From Spirosoma arboris (lineage in GTDB: Bacteria > Bacteroidota > Bacteroidia > Cytophagales > Spirosomataceae), in contig NZ_WPIN01000008.1 in NCBI RefSeq assembly GCF_009754945.1, positions 310,001 through 374,000 on the forward strand: DNA of 64,000 nucleotides. Reading direction: 5' to 3'. A program made the translations under genes and the position numbers. The number at the start of each line of letters is the position of its first letter. The stretch's first letter is position 1. The notes beneath the pieces were generated by a model. It was given only the letters and a program-made list of their open reading frames with translations. It searched no databases and was not told the origin of the DNA. Shown in pieces: positions 42,874 through 52,056 of the stretch.

Positions 42874-43557
42874 TTACTTCACAATCCGATACTTAAGGAG
42901 GACCCAAATGGCTTCGATACCATCTAACCACGAGATCTTTTTGCCTTCAGCAATAGAGCGTGGATAATAACTTATAGGTAATTCTTTTATACGTATACCC
43001 CGCTTCGCTACTTTAGCCGTTACTTCAGGGCAGAACTCAAATCGGGTACAGTCAAGCGGAATGGAGCGCAGGAAATTGGCGTCGAATACTTTATAACAGG
43101 TAGGCTCATCGGTGAGCCGTTGATTGAAGAGAATGTTAGTCAACAAGGTAACTACCTGACCACCTACGTAAAAGCTGTAATAGGAATGGCGATTTTCGGG
43201 TTTCAGGAAGCGAGATCCGTAAATCACTTTCTCTTTGCCATCGGCAATGGGTTTTATTAAGGCTGGGTAGTCCTGCGGTTCATATTCTAAGTCGGCATCC
43301 TGAACAATGGCAATATCGCCGGTCATGTGTTGAATAGCCGTACGAATAGCCGCTCCTTTTCCCTGATTATGTTCGTGAAAAATAACCTGAATGTTCGGTA
43401 CAGATCGATACGCATTCAGTCGTTCGCGGGTACCATCCGTAGAGCCATCGTCGACAATAATAATTTCTTTTGTTAGTGAAACAGCCTGGACTTTCTCAAG
43501 AAGGGTATCAATATTATTAATCTCGTTATAAGCGGGAATCAGAACAGATAGCAGCAT
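42874..43557 (-). CDS. Glycosyltransferase family 2 (dolichyl-phosphate mannose synthase-like)
   Basis: The start is set at ATG 43555-43557 (MLLSVLIPAYNEINNIDTLL). The open frame continues upstream to 43683, but a TATATTTG promoter element lies just before this ATG. The 227-residue GT-A enzyme has IIIVDDGSTDGTRE, NQGKGAAIRTAI, the DxD motif in VQDADLEYEP, YGSRFL and DEPTCYKVF. It transfers a sugar to a polyprenyl phosphate carrier in characterised relatives. Only 28 bases follow the GT-C-type gene upstream on the same strand. The pair fits lipid-linked sugar synthesis then use. Confidence 0.9.
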   Translation of the reverse strand: MLLSVLIPAYNEINNIDTLLEKVQAVSLTKEIIIVDDGSTDGTRERLNAYRSVPNIQVIFHEHNQGKGAAIRTAIQHMTGDIAIVQDADLEYEPQDYPALIKPIADGKEKVIYGSRFLKPENRHSYYSFYVGGQVVTLLTNILFNQRLTDEPTCYKVFDANFLRSIPLDCTRFEFCPEVTAKVAKRGIRIKELPISYYPRSIAEGKKISWLDGIEAIWVLLKYRIVK

Positions 43558-43561
43558 AAAG

Positions 43562-43569
43562 CAAATATA
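43562..43569 (-). promoter_or_regulatory. -7 promoter element for the GT2 gene
   Basis: Minus strand TATATTTG, exact match, 4 bases before the proposed ATG. It supports the start at 43557 and gives the GT2 gene its own promoter despite the adjacent upstream GT-C gene. Confidence 0.5.
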
Positions 43570-43585
43570 AGCGAAAACGATGGGT

Positions 43586-45049
43586 TTACTTTCTCCGCCA
43601 ATAGGGTAGCGGAAAACGTGGATCTTGGACCTGAACAAAGTGTTTTTGTAAGCCAGCACGTAGTTGCTGAATGGCATGCACATTAACAGGCTTAGTAAGC
43701 GCAGTACTATCGTCGATTAGACTAGACCGGGTACCAAAAATGACAAACTTTAAGCTTGTATCGGCCAGAGCTCGCCCATAGGTATCAGGATGAGACTCCA
43801 GGTAATGGGTTGTCTGCATTTCGGTAAAAATAAACGGCACGTTGGGCTCCCGGTCTGACAGATAATATAAAGGCATCGCATTATCGAACAGCAGTACATG
43901 ACCTTGCGGCCCAGCCTGCTCCCGAATAAATGAGCCGGCGGCTTCTTCATCCTGGTAGTCTTTTATCGTTAAAAAGCGTTGAATCGTATCGAAACGATAG
44001 AGCAGTACACTAACCAGTAACAGCAGGCCCAGCGTACCACCGCTCAGTAGTATTAATCGATAAGAAATAGTCTGGTGACGAGCTTCATAATGGATCAACC
44101 ATTGGTCTGCCAGGAAGCCTAGATGTAGAACAAAGAAAACAGCAGCCTGAAAGAAATAATGGCTGGCCTGAGTTTTGAGCATGGTAACACAGGCAAAACT
44201 TGCTAGTAGCAATGCCAGCCATAAGGCCGGTGTTCGCTGATAAATTGTCCGGTAAGGTTGCTGCACTGCAACGACAAATGACACTAACAATAGCAGTAAC
44301 AACCAGCTAATTTTGATTAAAAACTTAGCTAGAAAGAGCGTGTGGGATGGGTATCCACCAAACGGATAAACATACGTCCACTCCAGATGGGTTTCTAATC
44401 GACCGGTTGCGTAAAAATAAAGCATCGATATAAGTAATGGCATGGCAAAGCCAGCTAATACGAACATACCTCGGCATACCATTGGCCAGAAAGTTAAGCG
44501 ATCTGTAAGCCACAAGAGCAGAATAAAAGCGCCGAATCCAATTACATAGAATGCTGCTACGCTTTTGAAGCACATGGCTACACCCAGCAAAATACCCGCC
44601 CCAAGCCAACGCCAGTTTTGTTTGCCATTATTACCAACGGCTAGTGTGAAGGCATTCAGGCCAAAGATGGCAACCCAGCTTTCGGGCTCCAGGAAATTCA
44701 TTTCCATGAAAAAGCAGCAGGCGGCTGTTAGTATGACAGCCAGGAAAGCTGTGCGTTCGCTAAATAAGCGTGCGGCTCGCCACGAAGATATCAGTACACC
44801 CGTGGCAAGTAGCGTAATCAGGGCTGAAACACCGAGGTGGTTATATCCGCCGAGCACGTTTAGCAATACGTTTGTGGAGGAATAGAGCAGGTATGATTTC
44901 GAGAGAATAAAGTCGTATAAATCATACCCTTTGTTGAGCGTACGAGCAATAATTAAGTATTCATATGCATCGTAACCGTAGCCAGAATTGTAGGTAAAAA
45001 GAAAGAAAATGGGGCAAAAAATAGCCAGAAACAATAAAAAACGCGTCAT
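43586..45049 (-). CDS. Polytopic GT-C-type glycosyltransferase (PMT/ArnT-like)
   Basis: The start at ATG 45047-45049 (MTRFLLFLAIFCPIFFLF) leaves 487 residues with about ten membrane helices. The first periplasmic loop carries an acidic motif, YNSGYGYDAYEYLIIARTL, typical for the catalytic Asp/Glu of GT-C enzymes using polyprenyl-phosphate sugars. MEMNFLEPESWVAIFG is the second acidic loop. The C-terminal ~110 residues form a soluble domain (EAAGSFIREQAGPQGHVLLF). It likely transfers a sugar from a lipid donor, possibly one made by the next gene (GT2). Confidence 0.8.
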   Translation of the reverse strand: MTRFLLFLAIFCPIFFLFTYNSGYGYDAYEYLIIARTLNKGYDLYDFILSKSYLLYSSTNVLLNVLGGYNHLGVSALITLLATGVLISSWRAARLFSERTAFLAVILTAACCFFMEMNFLEPESWVAIFGLNAFTLAVGNNGKQNWRWLGAGILLGVAMCFKSVAAFYVIGFGAFILLLWLTDRLTFWPMVCRGMFVLAGFAMPLLISMLYFYATGRLETHLEWTYVYPFGGYPSHTLFLAKFLIKISWLLLLLLVSFVVAVQQPYRTIYQRTPALWLALLLASFACVTMLKTQASHYFFQAAVFFVLHLGFLADQWLIHYEARHQTISYRLILLSGGTLGLLLLVSVLLYRFDTIQRFLTIKDYQDEEAAGSFIREQAGPQGHVLLFDNAMPLYYLSDREPNVPFIFTEMQTTHYLESHPDTYGRALADTSLKFVIFGTRSSLIDDSTALTKPVNVHAIQQLRAGLQKHFVQVQDPRFPLPYWRRK

Positions 45050-45061
45050 AAAACCGCTCAC

Positions 45062-45420
45062 CGCCTAAAATTGAGTTACGGATTAATCAACAAATGTACT
45101 GGTTTACCAACAAGCCACCACGCTACAGGAAGCCTTTTTGTTGACCGGCTGTTCAGTTCTTAGCTATCTGGATAGGGTTTCAATTCAGAGTCCCATGTCA
45201 ATACCGGCACTAACAAGTAATACCAGTCATTTACAGTCGATAACTTTAAATAGCCAGGCCATAAACGTTTTTGACTTTTGGATGTTGTGTTAGGCAGTCG
45301 GCGGAGCTATTCTTCGCGGGCCTATTTTTTGTATTCAACACCCAAAAACGGGCATTCCGCCAGATTGATTTCCTGAAGTAGTCGGGCCATTGCACCTTTG
45401 GCGCATCAATTTCTAATCTT
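45062..45420. other. Intergenic spacer, divergent promoters
   Basis: 359 bases between the GT-C gene (minus) and the outer-membrane barrel gene (plus). CACCTTTG at 45394-45401 is a one-base mismatch to the -7 element, 20 bases before ATG 45421. TAACTTTA near 45240 is another weak match. No hairpin, RNA or convincing ORF was seen; the minus-strand frame here has no recognisable protein. Confidence 0.4.
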
Positions 45421-48210
45421 ATGAAAACGCTGTTACTTTCTTTACTCATCGTTAGTGCAACTACTTCCTTTGCTCAGGTGCCGGTGACGCCTACTACGCC
45501 GACAACGACGCCCGCGACTCCTCAACCAGCAGTGGCTGATCCGTTCGAAACGAAGACTCCAGCCACCACGGCTCCCGATAAATTCACGGCTCCGGCTGGC
45601 TCTACACCGAGCGTGATCAGTACACCAGCGCCGACGGGTATCACACCTCAATCGGCACCTACCTCATCCGAAGCAGAACCAATTGCTCGAGGTAACGCTA
45701 AAATCAGTGGGATACTGATGGATTCGACGACTAACAAGCCCGTTGAGTTTGCTACGATCGCGTTATTAAATATTGCGACCAATAAACCCATAGATGGTAC
45801 CACCGCAGATGGGAAAGGCCAATTCACGATTGCCCGCGTAGCTCCTGGCAGGTATCGTCTTCTCTACTCCTTCATTGGCTACAAGGATAAACGAAGTAGC
45901 GTTATTACCGTTGATAAGAGCAGCAATATTAGCCTGGGTACGATTAAAATTTCTCCCGATGTTCGAACACTGAACGAAGTAAATGTGGTTGGGCAAGCGG
46001 CTATGATTGAGGAGAAAGTAGACCGGATGGTCTACAATGCCGATAAAGATCTCACAGCCAAAGGTGGTGATGCTGGCGACATTCTTCGTAAAGTGCCAAT
46101 GCTTTCGGTCGATCTGGACGGGAATGTTAGCTTACGTGGTAGTAGTAATGTTACGGTATTAATCAATAACAAACCCTCCACAATTGTTGCCAGCAGTGTA
46201 GCGGATGCCTTGAAGCAGATTCCGGCGGACATGATCAAAACGGTTGAAGTAATCACGTCGCCATCTGCCAAATACGATGCAGAAGGTTCGGCAGGTATCA
46301 TCAATATTGTGACGAAGAAAACCACGCTGCAGGGAATGACGCTCGACGTAAACGGTGGCGCTGGGAACCGGGGGGCCAACCTTGGTATCAATGGTAACTA
46401 CCGTACCGGTAAAATGGGCTTTTCGCTAGGTGGCTTCGGTCGGGCGGAGTATAATGTACGTGGGGCGTTTTTGAACGATCAAAGCACTCGCAGCTACGAT
46501 CAGACTTCAAATACCTATTCGGCTTGGACACGGACTGTACAGACAGCTAATACGCTGAATCAACGGATATTTGGTAACTACCAGTTAGGCTGGGATTACG
46601 ATATCGATAAACGGACGTCACTAACGGCCAATATTCGATACGGTGCCAGAAACGGCCTGAGCACTCAGAATAATCTGATGACAACGATCACCTCGCCAAA
46701 CAGCTACTTCCCTATTGTTAGTAATCGGAATGTAGACACAAAAGATTTATCGGGTACGGTTGATGCTAACGTAACGTATACAAAAATCTACAAGCCTCAG
46801 CAGGAGTTTAGTATCCTGGCTTTGTATAGCCGTAATAACCGGACAAATAGTTTTGTCGCTGATATCATGGGTGGTACCGATTTCCAGACCATCACCTCGC
46901 GTCAAAAAAACGACAACCCAAGCTATAACCAGGAATCGACACTTCAGATCGATTATCAAACACCGATCAAAACGAATCAGCTTCTTGAGTTTGGCGGTAA
47001 GGGGATTTTCCGTCAGGTGAACAGTGATTATCAGTACTATGTTGCGAATGGTTCCGACGCACCCTATACTGTTGATTCTACCCGTCAGGGAAATGGACTT
47101 GACTACAATCAGAATATTGCAGCTACTTACCTGTCTTACACGCTTACCACAAAAAGCAAATTTACCATTAAGGCAGGTGCTCGGTACGAATACACGTTCA
47201 TAAATGCTAAGTTCAGCAATGAGTCGGCAGGTGCAGCTAACACTATTCCTAACTATGGAAATCTGGTGCCCAGCATCAATATTTCGAAGAGCCTGAAAGG
47301 TGGCAAAATTATCAAATTGGCCTACAACCGTCGGATTCAGCGTCCGGGTATTCAATTCCTGAACCCGAACGTAAATACCGCAAACCCAACGAACATTTCT
47401 ATCGGAAACCCGTATCTGTCGCCCGAATTAACCGACAATATCGAATTCGGTACGAGCGCCAGTGTCAAGGGGTTATACCTGAACGCAACCGTGTTTGCCC
47501 GTCGGACAAACAATGAAATCACAGCCGTTCGCGACGTACAGCAATCGCTGATCAATAATGCATTGCAACAGGTAATTCGTACAACCTACCTGAACGTTGG
47601 TCATGAGGATGCGTACGGTCTGAACCTGTTCGGTAATGGAACCCTGTTCCGTAAGCTGCAACTCGGCGGGGGTATCGACCTCTACCATGTTAACCTGACG
47701 AATAATAATGCGAACCCAATTTATTCGGCCTCTAATTCAGGTTGGGTACTTGCAGGACGGATTATGAGTAGCCTGTCACTAAGCAACGGCTGGGGCTTCC
47801 AGCTCTTCGGCGGTGGTCGCGGAAACCAGGTGCAGCTACAGGGACAACAGAGCGCCATGTATTTCTATAGCCTGGGGATGCGGAAAGAATTTAATAACAA
47901 GAAAGCAAGTTTAGGACTCGCAGCGGAGAACATCTTTAATCATCCGTTCAGACAGCATTCAGAATTGGCGTCACCAATCCTGATGCAGAACTCGCAAACG
48001 AGTTACTACAACGCTGGTGTTCGCCTGACGTTTAGCTACAAACTTGGTAAAATGAGTTTCGACGCACCACAAAAACGCCGGAAGTCGGTTGAAAACGATG
48101 ATTTGAAAGGCGACGGTGGTGGCGACAACAACACGGGTCCACAACAACAGCAACAGTCTGCACCCGCTAGTGGCGGACGTACTGGTGGCGGTGGTCGCGG
48201 TCGTCCATAA
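45421..48210 (+). CDS. TonB-dependent receptor-like outer-membrane barrel (OMP_b-brl_3 family)
   Basis: 929 residues. Signal peptide (MKTLLLSLLIVSATTSFAQ), then a low-complexity Pro/Thr linker (~20-85), a carboxypeptidase-regulatory-like domain (~90-180; SGILMDSTTNKPVEFATIAL), a plug (~190-300; GDAGDILRKVPMLSVDLDGN, ITSPSAKYDAEGSAGIINIV) and a large barrel. The plug motif fits PF14905-type receptors rather than SusC. The C-terminal ~55 residues are unusual: after the last strand comes a basic, Gln-run and Gly/Arg-rich tail (NTGPQQQQQSAPASGGRT). It imports or exports an unknown ligand across the outer membrane. No SusD-like partner is adjacent. Confidence 0.88.
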   Translation: MKTLLLSLLIVSATTSFAQVPVTPTTPTTTPATPQPAVADPFETKTPATTAPDKFTAPAGSTPSVISTPAPTGITPQSAPTSSEAEPIARGNAKISGILMDSTTNKPVEFATIALLNIATNKPIDGTTADGKGQFTIARVAPGRYRLLYSFIGYKDKRSSVITVDKSSNISLGTIKISPDVRTLNEVNVVGQAAMIEEKVDRMVYNADKDLTAKGGDAGDILRKVPMLSVDLDGNVSLRGSSNVTVLINNKPSTIVASSVADALKQIPADMIKTVEVITSPSAKYDAEGSAGIINIVTKKTTLQGMTLDVNGGAGNRGANLGINGNYRTGKMGFSLGGFGRAEYNVRGAFLNDQSTRSYDQTSNTYSAWTRTVQTANTLNQRIFGNYQLGWDYDIDKRTSLTANIRYGARNGLSTQNNLMTTITSPNSYFPIVSNRNVDTKDLSGTVDANVTYTKIYKPQQEFSILALYSRNNRTNSFVADIMGGTDFQTITSRQKNDNPSYNQESTLQIDYQTPIKTNQLLEFGGKGIFRQVNSDYQYYVANGSDAPYTVDSTRQGNGLDYNQNIAATYLSYTLTTKSKFTIKAGARYEYTFINAKFSNESAGAANTIPNYGNLVPSINISKSLKGGKIIKLAYNRRIQRPGIQFLNPNVNTANPTNISIGNPYLSPELTDNIEFGTSASVKGLYLNATVFARRTNNEITAVRDVQQSLINNALQQVIRTTYLNVGHEDAYGLNLFGNGTLFRKLQLGGGIDLYHVNLTNNNANPIYSASNSGWVLAGRIMSSLSLSNGWGFQLFGGGRGNQVQLQGQQSAMYFYSLGMRKEFNNKKASLGLAAENIFNHPFRQHSELASPILMQNSQTSYYNAGVRLTFSYKLGKMSFDAPQKRRKSVENDDLKGDGGGDNNTGPQQQQQSAPASGGRTGGGGRGRP

Positions 48211-48221
48211 GCTGTACTGAA

Positions 48222-48283
48222 CTACTCAAAACAGATAAGACGTTGGTTCACAATCGAGCCAACGTCTTATCTGTTTTGAGTAG
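48222..48283. terminator. Very long perfect hairpin after the barrel gene
   Basis: Perfect 25-bp arms (48222-48246 and 48259-48283) around a 12-base loop, 11 bases past the stop. Arms start CTACTCAAAACAG and end GTTTTGAGTAG. It is longer than needed for termination and has no clear T-tract. Confidence 0.75.
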
Positions 48284-48476
48284 ATTAGTGATCGATTCCT
48301 TTGCACTGGCAGACCGGTCGCTTTGCGAAATCCCTGGAATAAATAGCTTTGTGGTAATCGTTCAAATTTATTTGTGTCTTACTTTGCTGGTCAATAGTTC
48401 ATTCGTTGGAGCCTGCATAGGTTTGACACGATTAATTAACTGAAGAGCAGATCACTATTCCATTCTAGAGAGTATT

Positions 48477-49193
48477 ATGAAATCCAAAAATTTAGTTAGC
48501 CTTTTTGTTGCAGCAATTTTTCTTGTTCTGGCCATTACGGGTCTACTAATTTATTTCGGGCAGGGCTCTCACATTGTCGATCATACTCATGCCTGGTTTG
48601 GTATATTGTTTTTCGTAGCAGCTGTATTCCATATAGTTAACAACTGGTCATCGTTGGTAGGGTACACAAAAAACCGTAGGACTGGTGCTATTCAGAAGGA
48701 GTTCATCTTGCCCGCTATAGTAGCCGTCGTCTTTGCGGCCGGAATCGGATTTGATGTTCCCGTTTTTGACAAGTTGGCCAATGCCGGTAAAAATCTGTTC
48801 CGGGGCGATAGACCGCGGGGTGGCCCAATGGAACAAACTAAAGTCGATTCGATTGCCAATGCCGTAGAAACGGCTTATGCCACGGCTTACACCAAAGGCG
48901 ATACGGGTGCAATAGCGACCATATTACCTGTCAAAACCGCTATACTCACGGAAGCTGGCACGATTTTGAGCGGCTCTGATATACAAAAAAATATACTGAA
49001 ACGAACAACTCCTGAGGTTGTCAAAACGAAAGTTGACCGTGCCGAAGCCCTGGACGACCATATGATTTTGGTATACGGTACTGCTACAAACTCAACGGCC
49101 ACGACGCCCTCCGTTTACACGCACTTACTCAAAGAACAAGATAAAAAGTGGCAGATTATTGCCGCTCAGCGAGCTTATCCGGCGGTTCAATAA
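48477..49193 (+). CDS. DUF4405-like membrane domain fused to NTF2/SnoaL-like domain
   Basis: 238 residues. The N-terminal half has three or so membrane helices (LVSLFVAAIFLVLAITGLLI, WFGILFFVAAVFHIVNNWSS, FILPAIVAVVFAAGIGF) with His32, His36, His38 and His52. It matches DUF4405, which resembles a haem-binding cytochrome b-type bundle. The C-terminal part (~118-238) is a signal-free NTF2-like domain (TKGDTGAIATILPVKTAILT, KWQIIAAQRAYP). This combination is not one I know by name. If His ligands bind haem, the NTF2 domain would be a periplasmic or cytoplasmic cap. Confidence 0.65.
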   Translation: MKSKNLVSLFVAAIFLVLAITGLLIYFGQGSHIVDHTHAWFGILFFVAAVFHIVNNWSSLVGYTKNRRTGAIQKEFILPAIVAVVFAAGIGFDVPVFDKLANAGKNLFRGDRPRGGPMEQTKVDSIANAVETAYATAYTKGDTGAIATILPVKTAILTEAGTILSGSDIQKNILKRTTPEVVKTKVDRAEALDDHMILVYGTATNSTATTPSVYTHLLKEQDKKWQIIAAQRAYPAVQ

Positions 49194-49484
49194 ATCGCCT
49201 AACTTCGTACATACTGATTAGTCAATAGGGATGCAGTTGGTTGCACCTTATTTGCTTTATAAAAGCGAGGTTGCTCATTGCAACAGAAAGGTGCTTTCTT
49301 ACGTACTGATAATCAGAGGACAATCGATTTAATTGTCTCAGTACTATTCTATCTTTCTATTTTACAAGAAGTCTGTTCAATGGCTAGTGGAAGCAAAAAA
49401 ATAACTTAAATTTTGCCTATATAGTAAACTGTATTGACTATTTTTTGATTACCTTGACCAGATAGCTATTTACACTACGTTTGA
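49194..49484. other. AT-rich intergenic spacer
   Basis: 291 bases before the DUF5686 gene. TATCTTTC at 49350-49357 is a near-match to the -7 element but is 128 bases from the start. TAAATTTTGCC (49408-49418) contains a second weak match. No hairpin of note and no convincing small ORF was found. Confidence 0.35.
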
Positions 49485-52019
49485 ATGATTCGACTACTAC
49501 GACTCTTTATTGGGTTTAGCCTTTTGCTGTTCGGATGGCCTCAAGGGACAACTGCTCAGCAAGCAGTCTATACAATTAGTGGTCGGGTAACGGATAAAAT
49601 AACTGGCGAAGGTATCCCGTTCGCTAGTATTGCACTAAAAGGCAAAACATCGGGTACAACATCGGATGCCGATGGGCGCTACTCCCTCAAAATTACGCAG
49701 CTCTCCGATTCATTACTGGTGCTTAGTTTAGGGTATCGTACAGGTACATACCCTATTCTTACGCAAACAACCCAAACAATTGATGCCCAGTTAGTAGCCG
49801 CAGCTACCAAGCTTCAGGAGGTGAAAGTGTATGCCAAGGGGGGAGATCCTGCTTATCGGGTTATGCGGGAGGTCGTTCGTCGGCGAGATCACTTCAATCC
49901 AGCGCAACTTCAGGCTTATCAATACGATAGTTATACGAAGATTGAAGCCTATATCAACAACTTCGCTCAGAAGCGCAAAAATAATAAAGGGCCTGGGCCA
50001 ATCGGGCGATTATTAGGGAAGCTTCCTGCCATTATCGACGAGAACGGTAAGCCTGCTGTACCCGTATTTATTTCGGAGACGTTCTCTAACTTTTATGCCC
50101 GCACCAGTCCTGAAAAAACGAAAGAATATGTCTTAAAGTCGCACGTAACCGGAGTGGGTGTTACAGATGGTGGACTAATTGCCCAACTAACAGGTGCGTC
50201 ATTTCAGCAGTACAATTTTTATAGAAATTCGCTTTACATCCTGCAAAAAGACATTCCATCTCCCTTAGGTAGTCAGTGGGAGACAATCTATACGTTTCGT
50301 TTAAAAGATACTGTTTCACTCAATAATGCGATCTGTTACGCAATTGAGTTTACGCCTAAACGAGTGAGCGATTTAGCGTTTACCGGTACCGTTTTGATTG
50401 ACACGCTCCATATGGCGTTGGCGCAGATAGATGCTCGGGTTGATAAGCGGGCAAATATCAACTTCGTCGATGAGTTACACATCGAACAGGACTGGGAAAC
50501 AACCGCTTCGGGCCTGCGGTTTCCGATTCAGACACAAGTGACGATTGACACCGACGAACCCGCTCCACGGGCACCAGGCGCTCTGATTCGGTTTTTTACG
50601 TTTGCCAATAACATTGTTGAGAATAAACCGAAAGAACTCAATTTCTACGACCCAGCCATTGAACTAGCCGACGACTACAAGGAAACCGATACGGCTTTCT
50701 GGCAAAGCGTCAGGCCCAATTCGCTCTCACCCGATGAGTTGCGGGCAATGCATGTTGTCGATTCGGTACGCAATGTACCGTTGGTGAAGGTGGCGGGCGA
50801 AATTATAAAGCTGGGTGTAATTGGCTATAAACCGCTGGGCAAATGGAATGTCGAATTGGGGCCAATTTTGAATTCATATGCCAGCAATAATATCGAGGGC
50901 CACCGGTTTCGGCTTGGTTTACGAACGACCACGGGTTTCAGTAAAAAGTGGCTTCTGAGTGGCTATGTCGCTTACGGTACTCAGGATCAACAGATAAAGT
51001 ACAGTGCCAATATCGAATATATTCTGAGTCGAAAGCCCTGGACGGTCATTGGTGTGAAGCGAAGCTATGATCTGGAGCGTATTGGGGTATCTACCGACAA
51101 TATTGGGAACAATTCGCTATTTGCTGCTTACTCGCGATTTGGTACTATCCGACGACCGTATTTCCAGGAAGAAAACCTGGTGTATTTCCGGCGCGAGATG
51201 GGTCGAGGTTTTACACAAACATTGGCTTTACGTAATCGCAGTTTCGAGCCGCTGTTTCCATTTGCCTTCCAGCCACAAGTGCATGACGACGACCAGACCA
51301 TTCGGAGTACCTATCAAACAACGGAGCTGATCTCGGAAACCCGTTTTGCTCCCGATGAGATAATACTTCAGAACGACAATGTGCGCCTTAGCACCGGAGC
51401 CGTGCGCAAGCCTATTTTTACATTACGTTATACATTTGGCGTTCGGAATGTTCTCGATGGCGATTTTACCTACCACCGTATCGCTCTGGGCATGAAGCAT
51501 TCCTTTCGAATGGGTGTGCTGGGCAGAACATACTATACTCTGGGATTGGGAATTATTCCATCAACAGTTCCTTATCCATTGCTCTATACACCCCTGGGCA
51601 ACGAGTCGTCTTTCTATGTAGGGAATGCTTACAACCTAATGAATTACTTCGAATTCGTTTGCGACCGCTGGGCAACGGTGCAGTTTGAGCATAATTTCAA
51701 TGGCTTATTGTTCAATCGACTGCCCTTATTGCGTCGGCTCAAATGGCGCGAGTTGATCACCGCAAAGGTTCTGGCGGGTAGTGTTTCGGCTGATAATTTA
51801 GCCATGATTCCTGCTACCAATGCAGCGGGTCAGGCAGTTGAAGGGTTCAGCTCACTCACCCGAACGCCGTACATAGAAGTAGGCTACGGGATCGACAATA
51901 TCTTTAAAGTGCTGCGAATCGATGCCATTCACCGGCTCACGTATCGCGATAATCTCAGCCGAACCGGCGTGCCCGTTACCCCCTTTGCCATCAAACTCTC
52001 AGGCTGGCTGGCGTTTTAA
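49485..52019 (+). CDS. DUF5686 family outer-membrane protein with carboxypeptidase-like N-terminal domain
   Basis: 844 residues. A signal peptide (GFSLLLFGWPQGTTAQ) is followed by a CarboxypepD_reg-like domain (~28-110; TISGRVTDKITGEGIPFASI) and the DUF5686 region (YRVMREVVRRRDHFNPAQLQ, AYQYDSYTKIEAYINN). The C-terminal half is a large beta-barrel ending in FAIKLSGWLAF. Family members are widespread in Bacteroidota, and their role is unknown. No TonB-plug is visible, which separates them from classical receptors. It stands alone and is convergent with pgmB through a shared hairpin. Confidence 0.85.
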   Translation: MIRLLRLFIGFSLLLFGWPQGTTAQQAVYTISGRVTDKITGEGIPFASIALKGKTSGTTSDADGRYSLKITQLSDSLLVLSLGYRTGTYPILTQTTQTIDAQLVAAATKLQEVKVYAKGGDPAYRVMREVVRRRDHFNPAQLQAYQYDSYTKIEAYINNFAQKRKNNKGPGPIGRLLGKLPAIIDENGKPAVPVFISETFSNFYARTSPEKTKEYVLKSHVTGVGVTDGGLIAQLTGASFQQYNFYRNSLYILQKDIPSPLGSQWETIYTFRLKDTVSLNNAICYAIEFTPKRVSDLAFTGTVLIDTLHMALAQIDARVDKRANINFVDELHIEQDWETTASGLRFPIQTQVTIDTDEPAPRAPGALIRFFTFANNIVENKPKELNFYDPAIELADDYKETDTAFWQSVRPNSLSPDELRAMHVVDSVRNVPLVKVAGEIIKLGVIGYKPLGKWNVELGPILNSYASNNIEGHRFRLGLRTTTGFSKKWLLSGYVAYGTQDQQIKYSANIEYILSRKPWTVIGVKRSYDLERIGVSTDNIGNNSLFAAYSRFGTIRRPYFQEENLVYFRREMGRGFTQTLALRNRSFEPLFPFAFQPQVHDDDQTIRSTYQTTELISETRFAPDEIILQNDNVRLSTGAVRKPIFTLRYTFGVRNVLDGDFTYHRIALGMKHSFRMGVLGRTYYTLGLGIIPSTVPYPLLYTPLGNESSFYVGNAYNLMNYFEFVCDRWATVQFEHNFNGLLFNRLPLLRRLKWRELITAKVLAGSVSADNLAMIPATNAAGQAVEGFSSLTRTPYIEVGYGIDNIFKVLRIDAIHRLTYRDNLSRTGVPVTPFAIKLSGWLAF

Positions 52020-52020
52020 G

Positions 52021-52050
52021 GTGGAGCCAGATGTGAGCACCTGACTCCAC
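52021..52050. terminator. Convergent terminator hairpin (DUF5686 / pgmB)
   Basis: GTGGAGcCAG (52021-52030) / CTGaCTCCAC (52041-52050), one mismatch, 10-base loop, followed by AAAAA. It lies 1 base after one stop and 6 before the other. Confidence 0.65.
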
Positions 52051-52056
52051 AAAAAC

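Noticed and set aside
46747..47355. 202-codon minus-strand frame inside the barrel gene
   Set aside because: Antisense shadow of a beta-barrel coding region; no promoter or family match.
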